This document shows positions 11,913-22,059 of a stretch of 64,000 nucleotides of DNA, piece after piece. The notes beneath the pieces were generated by a model, which searched no databases, was not told the origin of the DNA, and worked only from the letters and a program-made list of their open reading frames with translations. A program made the translations under genes and the position numbers. Numbering within the stretch: the first letter of the stretch is position 1; every line of letters begins with the position of its first letter. This DNA is from Heracleum sosnowskyi. Its lineage: Eukaryota > Streptophyta > Magnoliopsida > Apiales > Apiaceae. The DNA is taken from contig CM061238.1 of NCBI GenBank assembly GCA_030848705.1, positions 52,677,133-52,741,132 on the forward strand, written 5' to 3'.

Positions 11913-12059
11913 GGTGTAGGCCATAGTTGTATTGATTGTAAATATGGTTGTAAAAATTTGAAGCTATGTAAAAAAGTTTCGGTGTAGATTTTTTGTTATG
12001 AATGACCTTTAATTTATAGGTGTTTGTAAGGTGAATAACATGGAAATCCATTATGTTTA

Positions 12060-12835
12060 AAAGTCAAGAAGTATTATAAAAGAAAAGTTCTATAAAGTTT
12101 GAAAATAATAAAAGAAAGTTCTATCAAGTTTAAAAATAATAAAAGAAAGTTTTATCAAGTTTGAAAATAATAAAAGAAAGTTCTATCAAGATTGAAAATA
12201 ATAAAAGAGAAAATTGCAATTATTAACATAAGATCCTAAAAATTCAAAAATAATAAGGAAGTTGTAATTTTCTAAATCAAATAAAGTTCTATCAAGTTTG
12301 AAAATAATAAAATAAAGTTCTATTAAGATTGAAAAAAAAAAAAATTGCAATTATTAACATATGAGCCTACAAATTCGAAAATAATAAGGAAGTTGTAATT
12401 TTCTAAATAAAAGAAAGTTCTATCAAGTCCTACAAATATTAACATAAGAGCCTACAAATTCGAAAATAATAAGGAAGTTGTAATTTTCTAAATAAAATAA
12501 AGTTCTATCAAGTCCTACAAATTCGAAAATAATAAGGAAGTTGTAATTTTCTAAATCAAAAAAAGTTCTATCAAGTTTGAAAATAATAAAAGAATGTTCT
12601 ATCAAGCCTACAAATTCGAAAATAATAAGGAAGTTGTAATTTTCTAAATCAAAGAAAGTTCTATCAAGTCCTACAAATTCGAAAATAATAAAGAAGTTGT
12701 AATTTTCTAAATCAAAGAAAGTTCTATCAAGTTTGAAAATAATAAAAGAAAATTCTATCAAGTTTGAAAATAATAAAAGTGTAATTTTCAATTTCCTTCC
12801 TACAAAATCGAAAATAATAAAGGAATTTGTAATTA
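12060..12835. repeat. AT-rich tandem repeat with a GTTCTATCAAG unit
   Basis: Imperfect tandem copies of a unit of about 31 bp, AAGTTCTATCAAGTTTGAAA plus AATAATAAAAGA, mixed with a longer unit that adds TACAAATTCGAAAATAATAA and GGAAGTTGTAATTTTC. More than a dozen copies are visible. One minus-strand frame stays open for 122 codons only because the repeat phase avoids stops; I do not treat it as a gene. Confidence 0.8.
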
Positions 12836-13402
12836 TTAAAATTAAAAATTGTGAAAAATTGAGAAAATTAGAAAAATAGAACGGAGCGATTCTAGAGTCG
12901 TCACCTCACCGCCCCCGTCTTCTCCTTTATATAAGTATATTGATATAAAGAAGTAGATAAATAAAAGGAGAAAGAAGATAAAGATTGATAAGATAAAAAG
13001 ATAAAGATGTTGAATATTAAATAGTATATATTTACTTTACTCCATTATTAAATATTTTAAAGGAAAGAATATTAAGTTTGTATTTTAGTTTACTCTATTA
13101 TTAAAAATTTAAAAGACCATTGAGATTTTTTATATCCTATAAATTCAAATTTAAATAAGGAACTTTAATTTTATTGAATTAAAATTGAGAAAGCAAAAAA
13201 TATTAAAATTTTATATCTATTTTCCTCCATTGGTAAAAATTTAAAAGGCAATTGCTATTTTTTCTATCCTATAAATTCGAATTTAAATAAGGAAATTTAA
13301 TTTAATTAAAATTGAGAAACTCTAGAAAAATAGATAAATAGCTTTCGGGCGATCTAAGAGCTCCGAGCTCCATGGGGTTTTCCTTTATATATATAAAAGA
13401 TA
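12836..13402. repeat. AT-rich spacer with a duplicated segment of about 130 bp
   Basis: No gene is visible. Two imperfect copies of one segment lie at about 13040-13200 and 13200-13330; both contain AATTTAAAAG, then ATCCTATAAATTC and AATTTAAATAAGGAA. Two further similar pieces (12840-12960 and 13300-13395) each end in TCCTTTATATA. This looks like an old local duplication. Confidence 0.5.
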
Positions 13403-13873
13403 GAGTAAAGTGCACTTTGTGTACTCGTACTTTAGTCAAGACACCACTTGCAATACTATAGTTTAAAATCGAGCAGTTGTAATATCAATGTTTGTATTTC
13501 ACTGCACTTTATTGCATTCTGTTAATTGAGGTTAACTCCGTTATTAATTTAGGGAGTAAAGTGCACTTTGTGTACTCGCACTTTACTCTAAAGTATATTT
13601 TGTGTATTCGCACTTTACTCTAAATTTTGAACTAAAGTATTGCAAGTGATGTATTGAGCAAAGTGCGGATACACAAAATGCACTTTAGAGTAAAGTGCGA
13701 GTACACAAAGTGCACTTTACTCCCTAAATTTATAATAGAGTTAACCTCAATTAACGGAATGCAACAAAGTGCATTGAAATACAAACATTGATATTGCAAC
13801 CGCTCGATTTTGAACTATAATATTGCAAGTGGTGTCTTGACTAAAGTATGAGTACACAAAATGCACTTTACTC
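13403..13873. mobile_element. MULE-type MITE with long inverted repeats
   Basis: A 471-bp foldback. The arms (about 13403-13580 and 13700-13873) are near-complementary over more than 150 bp and start GAGTAAAGTGCACTTTGTGT. It is flanked by the perfect 9-bp direct repeat TAAAAGATA at 13394-13402 and 13874-13882. A 9-bp target duplication with termini starting in G is the hallmark of Mutator-like elements. It has no coding capacity. A transcript would fold into a long hairpin, a possible siRNA source. Confidence 0.85.
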
Positions 13874-13882
13874 TAAAAGATA

Positions 13883-15394
13883 TTGATGTATAATCTTTTA
13901 AATTTGATATTAACGAAAGAGCAGCTTATTGGGAAGATTTTTTTTTTAAAGAAAGGGCGATCCATTACGATGTTTAGAAACATCGTATTATATGCTAAAA
14001 TTAAATATTGATATTACATTATATATTTTAACATATAAGTTGGAATTTAAGTTTTTAAAAAATTAAAATGATAATAAATATAATAATATTCAACATAATA
14101 TGAAAATAATAAAAATATTAAAAATTGTCTTTTTCTATATGTATTCAGAATTCCCGACACAAAAAATCCAAAACAAACTTTATGTTAAAAATATAATTAT
14201 ATAATTTCATTTAAAATATTTTTTGTAGAATGATTTCAAATTTTTTTTAGAGAAATTATTATAAGACCGAAGCGAAATGTGATCAGCAACTCCAATGAGG
14301 TTATAACTTTTTCATACAAATTTAATGACAGTATTGTAATATTAACAACTTATCCTGAATTTACAGATTTGCCTCCATGTAGGAAATTGTTATAACCTCA
14401 TGTAGCACCTTAAGCTAATCACTACGTATAGTTTATATGAGGTGCTTATGGATCCCAACAAATATTAAGGAAACTTCCTTTTCTGATGTCCCAGTATCAG
14501 TCAAAGGCAACGGTTTCAGTTTTGTTGTAAAAGCTAATTGTCATCTAACATTTGTTGGTGGGATTAATACAACTGAAATCACACAAACCTTATTCTATAT
14601 GTGGATATGAACAAAGATTGGCCAACAATATGCACCAAATGGTAGTGTAGAAAGTCTTTTACATTACAATATATGGTCATGTAGCAAGGCAAGACAGATT
14701 AATATAATTTAGCTACTAGTTCAATACGGCAGTTGATTCCGCGCTTACTTGTGGACCTCTCCTCATGAAAAATCTGTGACATACGCCTACAGGTAGTGTA
14801 CAACATCAGCCATCTGCAAGAAGATTAGTGATGAATTCTACGATAAAATAACATGCATCCTCTCAAAAGTTTGCCGCTGTTTTATAAGTGGGAAACTATA
14901 ACTTGCTTACGTACAGGAAATGAGTATAGATGGTATACAAACACTATCCATGATGGGGAATTAGGTAGAGTTCTACATACGTCACCAGGCAATTTGCCAA
15001 GTGTGGGTGAATGGTGATCAATAAAAGAGTTGCACAAGTTCAGAACTATGTGAAGAAAATAGATACTACAGATATATGCATGCTGCTCGAAACAATTGTT
15101 TGCCCACGATACAGGCGACATTGTAGCTAAAGCACGATATGTTTTGTAAGAATATAAGTTCAAATAAACCTGTGGGCCAGTAACAGCATTTCTATCTTAA
15201 AGCAAAATCATGCAAGTAAATACTCTATATGTTTTCGTATAAATAATTGTCACATGAAAGGGCAGATATAATATTTTGTTACGCATTCTTTAACTTTCAA
15301 ATTTTGTTACAATTCTTATATGCATGTATTGTTTAATCTTGATCTTGATCTATTTGTCTGTTAGTGAGTAAATATATATCACACACTATTTTAT
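13883..15394. other. Intergenic stretch downstream of P4H, no gene seen
   Basis: AT-rich up to about 14240, then closer to average composition. I see no conserved coding segment on either strand. The minus-strand frame at 14882-15163 has no family features. Part of 14800-15700 could be the 3' UTR of the P4H gene or remnants of other repeats. Confidence 0.4.
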
Positions 15395-15525
15395 GCTGCA
15401 CTAAGCCGGGGGTCTTCACGGAAACAGCCTCCCTACAACTTGTAGGGGCATGGTCTGCGTACATCTTACCCTCCCCAGACCGTGCTCTAAGCGGGATATA
15501 CTGGGTACGTTTTGGTTTGGTTTGG
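15395..15525 (+). mobile_element. TS-type SINE, 3' part
   Basis: This piece contains the conserved tail of plant TS/Au-like SINEs in order: AAGCCGGGGGTCTTC, GGAAACAGCCTC, GGTCTGCGTACATCTTACCC, TCCCCAGACC, and GGGATATACTGGGTACG followed by a TTGG-rich tail. The tRNA-related head with A and B boxes is not visible, so the copy is truncated. It lies just beyond the 3' end of the P4H gene. Family assignment rests on recognition of these blocks. Confidence 0.75.
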
Positions 15526-15743
15526 AGAGACTAAGCAAATGCTATCACCTCAGGAGACATCAAGTATTTACTTAGTATATGACAACTGGTAATCAACGCA
15601 GACTACTTGAAATAATAACATAAAAATTCATTTAGAATTGAGAGTTTGATACAGAAAGAAGAACTGCCAGTTTTACCGCACCTAATTATTATATCCATAG
15701 AGCTCCATCTCTTAAGAACTCTAAAAATTCAGTAACTTACCTA

Positions 15744-18673
15744 CTATGCCGCATACTCATTCACGCGTATCCACTTTGTAGATGACCATTTATTTCCTTT
15801 GATAACAGCACATCCACCTAACGACAAAAAAAAAATGAATCAAAAATGATTTGAGCATAAGAAGCATTCAAACTTGTGCTATATTATAGATTGACATATA
15901 CTCTAAGCACAAAAAGCCCGTCCTACAAATCAATGTGATCACTATTTCTGTGAAGTGTGAAGAACAAGGTGTAAGTTGCGGAAGTAAGCAACTATTACTA
16001 ACCATGCAAACTTGAAGGATCCAGAGTTGCATCAGGTTTCATGCTCCAAAATAGCAATGCATCACCCATCTTTGGTTTTACAGATAATCCTCCTTTCCCA
16101 CATTCAGATAGCTCATTCCACCAAGGAACGGCACTAAAATTACCTTTAGCAGAAGGAAAAACAGTTTCTCCGCCTTCTTCGACATCTGATCTGTAAAACA
16201 ACAGAAACTAGTGAGAATAACGGGGATGGATTAAGCGTGACAGAGAGAAAAGCTCAACTGAAGAGTGATGAGCTAAGCTGCAAAGTGATATCCTAGGGAT
16301 ATACAAGACTTACAGGTACATGAGTACAGTAGCTATACGTTGGCCTCCGTTCTTTGTGTTGAAATCATCAAGAAAATAGTCATAGTGAGGCTCATACTTT
16401 TGTCCTACTTCATAGTGGAGAATTTGAAGTCCTTCCCCATGTTCTGAACATTAAAGTATTATCTGTATCAAATACTGAACCCTAACCATCATGGAGAAAA
16501 GTACTTCTAAAACTATAAAAAAATTATCATCTTTTTCTTTTCTTTGAAAGAAAAAACTTGTCATCTAATTAGCAAAAAACAGGGTAACAATCACACACCA
16601 CAACTGTGGTCCATGGATATGCATAGGAAGCATTAGTTTATACTGCTCTCGTAAATTATAAGAAGAGTAAGCACGAGATGATCCGCTGATCCTATAGTTT
16701 ATATATCATATTTCTATAAGTAGCAATACTCATAGAAAGACACTATACAACTTGGGCCAATCATGCTCGAACAAAAGCCCACACATAATTGTTGACGCTG
16801 GAACTTGCTGTGTTTGGTTACAGTCTTTAACTGTACCATCTTTAGCCACAAATAAGATACAGAAAGAGGCCTGTATTATGCATACACTCATTCATCAAAT
16901 TCTTTTCATATCAATGCTTTGGAGAAACTGTAGGGAGCTTATCTAGACTTTTTATTGATTTCTCAGTGTTAATACAGTAGTCCTTTAATAAATGATACAG
17001 GAGCCAAATAATTTGTGCCGATACCTGTGTTCAAAAGATTGGTAGGTGGTGTACGCAATAGGGGTAACAGCTTAGCGATTAATCCGGTACCGGATATTAA
17101 TCAGATGAACTTTCATTTTTAGCTGAAAATTATTCTTTATTATTTATTCTCTCCACATTTCTACGCTCCTCATTTTGTGATTAGACAGCTCTACATTTTA
17201 AATCTCCTAAATACAGCAAGCGTTTCTAGCTATATTCTATGGATGGTCATGTATATGACTCCTATATATTTATATCCATTTATGTGGGGACTTGGGAGTT
17301 TCCTTCTTCTTCTTTTTTCGTGCTCCGTATCGCGTGTTCTGGTCTGCGGTCAACTTTATCATCTCGCTTCTCTTGTCTGATTTATTTCTATCAACTATCG
17401 AGTATCATTCATCATTTCATACCCCTTCCATATTTTTACCACTCAGAAATCATCATCAAGCTCATAAGCTATTCGAATTGAAGTAAAATAATCCCAACTA
17501 TGACACGCGAAATAAACAAAAGGTGACCAAGTCGACCGAATTTTTCCAATATGGTTTTACCAATTGTCAGCAAAAACACCTACAAAGTCAAATTTCCCCG
17601 GGTTGGTACACTTAAGAGAATGGGGGGGGGGGGGGGGGGGGGGTCTGCCACCTAGGTGACATGTAACTGAATGCCTAGTCCGAGTTTTATGACACCGGCC
17701 AATACCCCCAACCAATAAAGGCAGGTAGGAAAAGATTTTACAACATAGTACAAATAGAGAAATAAATGCATGGAGGAAAAAAAAATGGTCTTCAAGTAGT
17801 TCAAGCCGCATACCGACAGGTAGGAAAGTAAAATCTGCTATCCGTTTCTCAATCTCACGTATTGTTTTATCACGCCCTCTTGCCAGAAATGTCCCAGAAC
17901 TTGTCCGCACCCTGGATGTGGAGATTATATCAGAAGCATGAAGCATATAAATGTATAGACGTGAAAAAGGGCAGAAGAAATGTATATCCTTTAGCATCCG
18001 AAAAGTAATTTTTATCAAAAGATGCAAAGAAGGAATGAAATGCAGACCTGCTATCTTTACTCTTTCCAGTTTCACTGTCAACAACACTTGACTTGTGCAT
18101 ATGCGGCTTAGCAAGATTGATTAGATACTCGCATTCGTCCTTTGACTGCAAAAGGGGAATCCAATTTAAATTTGGTCAGGCTAAAACAAGATAGACTTCC
18201 ATAAACATAAAAAGTTTTAATGTAATGCTTTTAGCACTTAGCAGAACAAGAAAGTTCATCATAGCTAGCTGCCTCAAATACTACTACTAAAGCTGTGATG
18301 TCAATCATTAAACATGTGAGATGTATGAGGCCCGAGTAGCATCATTAAGGCCATATAAAATCGAAAGAAAATGTCAATGTATCTAAGCAAGATTCAGAAA
18401 TCCTAAAAATGTTTAGGTTTGATTCCAACACCTAAGGGTAATGCTTCCAAAGAACGAATTATTTACAAGTTCAAGAATTTAATCCTTACATACTAAAAGT
18501 GCAATTCGCTCCAAACACGCAAGCACCTCCTCCTCATTAATTTAATGAGAGACCAAGAACATCAATCAAACTAATAATTTATCTATCGCTGAATGAGAGA
18601 CCAAGAACATCAAAAAACACAAATGCATATACATAGGCGTAGAAATGAAAAGAAAAAAGAATTTATACAGGAT

Positions 18674-18772
<99 letters not shown>

Positions 18773-19185
18773 AAAATACCCACCAAGAAATTATGATAAA
18801 CAACAGCTCTAGGTTCCCAAGAAATGACCTCAACCCACTGATCTGCTCTCTCATCATAATCATCCACAGCATCACTGAATGAAAATGTAGGCACCCAACA
18901 TGAGATCACACTGGAAACAATCCAATACAAATCAAACACAGAATAAAAAAAAAAAAAAAAAAACCTGTTAACAGAATTATGAATGATGGAGCTAAGATCT
19001 TGGGCTTTACGAGAATGGGCAATAGGGGATGGTGAGGATGGAATAGAAAGAATGCCAAAAGCAAGAAGAATGATAAGGAAGAAACAAAATATAATAAGAG
19101 CGCCAAATAACAAATTATATGATGAGAATAAAGATGGGTTCTTTCTGATTGGAGCTCCTCGTAAGTGTCTCCCTTTGGAAGCCAT
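15744..19185 (-). CDS. P4H: Prolyl 4-hydroxylase, membrane-anchored plant type, 7 exons
   Basis: Hydroxylates peptidyl-proline in secreted wall glycoproteins, using Fe(II), 2-oxoglutarate and oxygen, in the ER/Golgi. The exons I resolve are 19185-18965, 18874-18784, 18145-18048, 17911-17814, 16443-16314, 16190-16003 and 15817-15744. They sum to 900 nt, or 299 residues plus TAG, the usual family length. All introns are GT-AG and all phases agree. Residues about 25-48 form a hydrophobic signal anchor. The Fe ligands are the His and Asp of HYDYF (exon 5) and the His of SSLHGG (end of exon 6); the 2-oxoglutarate Lys is in VIKGNKW (exon 7). The ATG at 19185 begins MASKGRHLRG. An alternative acceptor for exon 2 at 18910 would add 12 residues in frame. 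It is closest in style to P4H10/P4H3-like proteins, but the exact orthologue is not resolved. Confidence 0.95.
17622..17643. repeat. Poly-G tract of 22 in P4H intron 4
   Basis: Twenty-two consecutive G on the plus strand, so poly-C in the pre-mRNA, inside the 1370-nt intron 4 of P4H. The length in an assembly is unreliable. Confidence 0.9.
18675..18770. repeat. (AG)48 microsatellite in P4H intron 2
   Basis: Ninety-six bases of perfect AG (CU in the pre-mRNA). It begins about 13 nt inside intron 2, right after the exon 2 donor at 18783. Such a perfect run is likely to be length-polymorphic. Confidence 0.95.
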
Positions 19186-19292
19186 TGTTGTCTTCAAATC
19201 TACACTACTGTATTTTCCTTTAATTTTTTTTGGTTTGGGTTTGTTTCAACAAGCATAGCAAGAAGATGGGTTAGATTAGATGTGTGTTTAAT

Positions 19293-19304
19293 TATAAATA
19301 TATA
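19293..19304 (-). promoter_or_regulatory. Possible TATA box of P4H
   Basis: On the minus strand TATATATTTATA lies about 108 nt upstream of the P4H ATG, a normal distance for a plant core promoter. The rest of 19186-19660 is AT-rich without a gene. Start-site data are absent, so this is only a positional candidate. Confidence 0.4.
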
Positions 19305-19661
19305 CTCACTACTGTTTATTCAATATTCATTTGTAATTTGGCTTAACCGATTGCTATTTATTTATTTTGGAAACCATTTTTTGTTGATAGGTCAAATACC
19401 GTGTTCGTTGCTAGTACTTTCTTAAATATTACTCCCTGTTCATATATTATCCCTGGAAAATAAACTATGCACAAAAAATTGAAATAATTTGAAATTACGA
19501 GAATTCATGAAGAAAAAACTGAAAATAGGTGCATTAAAATGTAATCATGTTTTTTATATCAACAAAATATAATCAATTAATCTCCACTTAACTTATTAAG
19601 CTTCCCTATTATTTGTTGTAATGCGGGGAGTAAAATCTTAGACATTTTGTTATAAATAAAT

Positions 19662-20484
19662 GGTTTTATATCAAAATGATCATCGTTCTCGTCAAAATAT
19701 CTCACCCAACTACCCGTTCTCTACGGAAACTCATTTAAAGCACTCAAATCACTATATATATCACTTCATTAAATTTAAAAAAAAATATTAACAAAATACT
19801 TAACGGAATGCTAGTTACAGGATAAAGTGTACTACACATGGCTCATATAACAAAAATAAATCACGATTACATATGTAGATGCACATTAAAACATGTATAT
19901 GAACATAGATACATACTCCCTCCGTCCCAATCAATTCTTTACACTTTCCTTTTTGGGACGTCCCACCAATTCTTTACATTACTAAAAATAGTAACTTTTA
20001 ATAATATAATACATTATTACATCCACTACTTCACTCCACTTTTTCAATACTTTATACTATTACACCCACTATCTCACTTATCTTAACAATAAATTATTAT
20101 TACACCCACTACTTCATTTATTTTAACAATAAAATACACTATTACATCCACTACCTCACTTATTTTAAAAATATTCCTTGGTCTCCGTGCAAAAAGCAAA
20201 CGTAAAGAACCCATTGGGACGGAGGGAGTATGTTTTTTTAATTTTCTCTTAACACCTTTAACCTTAATTTGTTCTTGTACTTGATTTATTGAACATCAAA
20301 CCAAAAATCCTTAATCGAATATGCTTAAAATTAACTTATCAAAAAAAAATCCTCAATTTTTTTTTCTAAAATTTAACAGAGTGATATATATAGTGATATG
20401 AGTGCTTTAAATGACTCCCTGTAAAAATCGGGTAACTAGGTGAGATATTTTGACAAAAACGGTGGCCACTTTGATATAAAATCC
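19662..20484. mobile_element. Foldback element with arms of about 120 bp, holding a Stowaway
   Basis: The left arm (19662-19780) and right arm (20370-20484) are inverted copies. Shared blocks include GTCAAAATATCTCACC, CATTTAAAGCACTCA and ATCACTATATATATCACT. The termini read GGTTTTATATCAAA against GGATTTTATATCAAA. It has no coding capacity. The target duplication is not clear, so the superfamily is unassigned. The middle contains a complete Stowaway MITE. Confidence 0.7.
19916..20228. mobile_element. Stowaway MITE (Tc1/mariner)
   Basis: The terminal inverted repeats CTCCCTCCGTCCCAAT and its complement ATTGGGACGGAGGGAG are flanked by TA on both sides (19914-19915 and 20229-20230). These are the diagnostic Stowaway termini and target site. 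At 313 bp, AT-rich inside and without an ORF, it is nested in the foldback element at 19662-20484. Confidence 0.92.
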
Positions 20485-20559
20485 TATAGAAATGTATAGT
20501 TTTGATTTTTATTTAATGAACCCAATTTTCAATTCTACCCCGGCTTACTTTAGGAAAGG

Positions 20560-20935
20560 GGTTAATTATCTTGTTGATCACTAAAGTGGACCTAAAATAT
20601 CAAGTTGGTCAGCAAACTGAAAATGGTCTCAATCAGGTCACTAAATTCGGGCACAGGGTACACTCCGCTAAATAAATAATTTTTTTTAGACGAAAAATAA
20701 TGATGTATTAAAAAATATTTAATGTGATATTTACATGGTAGGGTAACATACCCATTTCAGACCATAAAATCGAAGAAATTAACATTAATATTAGTGTTTT
20801 CCGTCCAGAAAAAAGTAAGTTATGTAATAGAATGTACCTGTAGCTGACTTTAGTGACTTGTTTGAGACCTTTTTTAATTTGATGACCAACTTGATACTTT
20901 AGACCCAATTTAATGATCAACAAGATAATTAACCG
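20560..20935. mobile_element. Foldback MITE with arms of about 100 bp
   Basis: The left arm begins GGTTAATTATCTTGTTGATC at about 20560 and the right arm ends with the inverse near 20935. Inner matching blocks are TATCAAGTTGGTCA and GGTCTCAA. Termini starting in G suggest a MULE-derived MITE, but the flanks share only AGGAAAG and no clean 9-bp duplication, so the class is tentative. The minus-strand frame at 20708-21064 runs over its edge and is not a gene. Confidence 0.65.
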
Positions 20936-21497
20936 TACAGGAAAGTCACATAAAATTGGGAAGGGCTTAGAATGGAAAGAAAGAAAGAGGGCTAGATAAG
21001 TTGGATAAGGAATGGAGTTTGACAAATTGTCCACGGGAAAATAACAACATATCACGGGATGCATTATAAATATAATAGCTTTTATGAATTTGTTTATTTT
21101 ATATTAATTTTTTTGCATTTTCATTTTCATTTTAGGAAAAAGTGCAAAATAATGTCTGTTAATCCTCTTAATTTAATGATACTTATTTTATTTACATTAA
21201 ATTTTATTATTTTAGTCGTTATTGCATTTTTTGCATGAAATTTCATGTATTTTCTAATTTCAACATTATTGAATTTTATATTATCCACAAAACCTATTCA
21301 CTAATTTTGCATTAAGAGTACAAATTAACAATATTTTTAATTATATTTAATATTATTTAAAATATAATTATTAGTAGTATTTATGAATTGACAGTTATGC
21401 TTATGCTCCTGACGACTAAACCATCTTAATCCTCGTATGCTAATTATATATATGATATATTAATTTTATTGATTTAAAATTTTAAAAATATAGTAAG
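20936..21497. other. AT-rich stretch, no gene seen
   Basis: Low-complexity AT-rich DNA without conserved coding segments or clear repeats. Confidence 0.4.
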
Positions 21498-22026
21498 TGA
21501 TATGGACAGAAAAGTAATCCTAGAAATATAATTAATGATACATTAATTAGATATAGAATGGTCCAAGAATACGACCCAATAAACAAGGCCCGTGACCCTA
21601 ATTATTTATTAATTTCGTAATTAATAAATAGGGAAAATATACAGCTCAGGAAAGTAGTCCAAAATATGGTAAATTCATCAAAAAAGGATCCAGAATCCCA
21701 ATTACAAGAAATAATGAGTCAAAGTCCTTATCAACCAGGAAAAGTCTTGTCCACCAATAAATACAATGTTTATCCATTATCAAAAAGGAGACTTATTCAC
21801 TAAGTCTCCTAAACTTACTCTAAATACGAGGCCCCAGACGCCTAAATAAGGACCCTGTTCCTTCACGATAGAACTACGTCTTTGGCTTGATTCTCAGCAC
21901 TGATTGAGATATGTAGGCATCTTGTGAGGACCGATTTAGTCACGAAACACAAGAGCAGCCATTAAAGCTCGAAGCTCTCGTAAACCCTAGCAATTAATTT
22001 ACAAGCACGTTTTTTAATCCATAACA
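21498..22026 (+). repeat. Probable 5' LTR of the Tat-like element
   Basis: Starts TGATATGGAC and ends CCATAACA, directly before TTTGCCGCCGTCTGCGGG, which resembles the TGGCGCCGTCTGTGGG-type PBS region of Tat elements with changes. At about 529 bp the outer border is inferred from the TG dinucleotide only, because the partner LTR is missing. Confidence 0.5.
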
Positions 22027-22059
22027 TTTGCCGCCGTCTGCGGGAAGACAACATCAACC

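Noticed and set aside
12423..12791. 122-codon open frame on the minus strand with repeated FDLENYNF blocks
   Set aside because: It is a translation of the AT-rich tandem repeat; the protein repeat follows the DNA repeat and there are no gene features.
14882..15163. 93-codon minus-strand frame downstream of P4H
   Set aside because: No recognisable domain, and it is not linked to P4H by splice sites that I can see.
17557..18114. 185-codon minus-strand frame across P4H exons 3 and 4
   Set aside because: It runs through intron sequence and the poly-G tract; only the exon pieces are real.
18663..18875. Open frame encoding a long Leu-Ser repeat
   Set aside because: It is the (AG)48 microsatellite in intron 2 of P4H read as protein.
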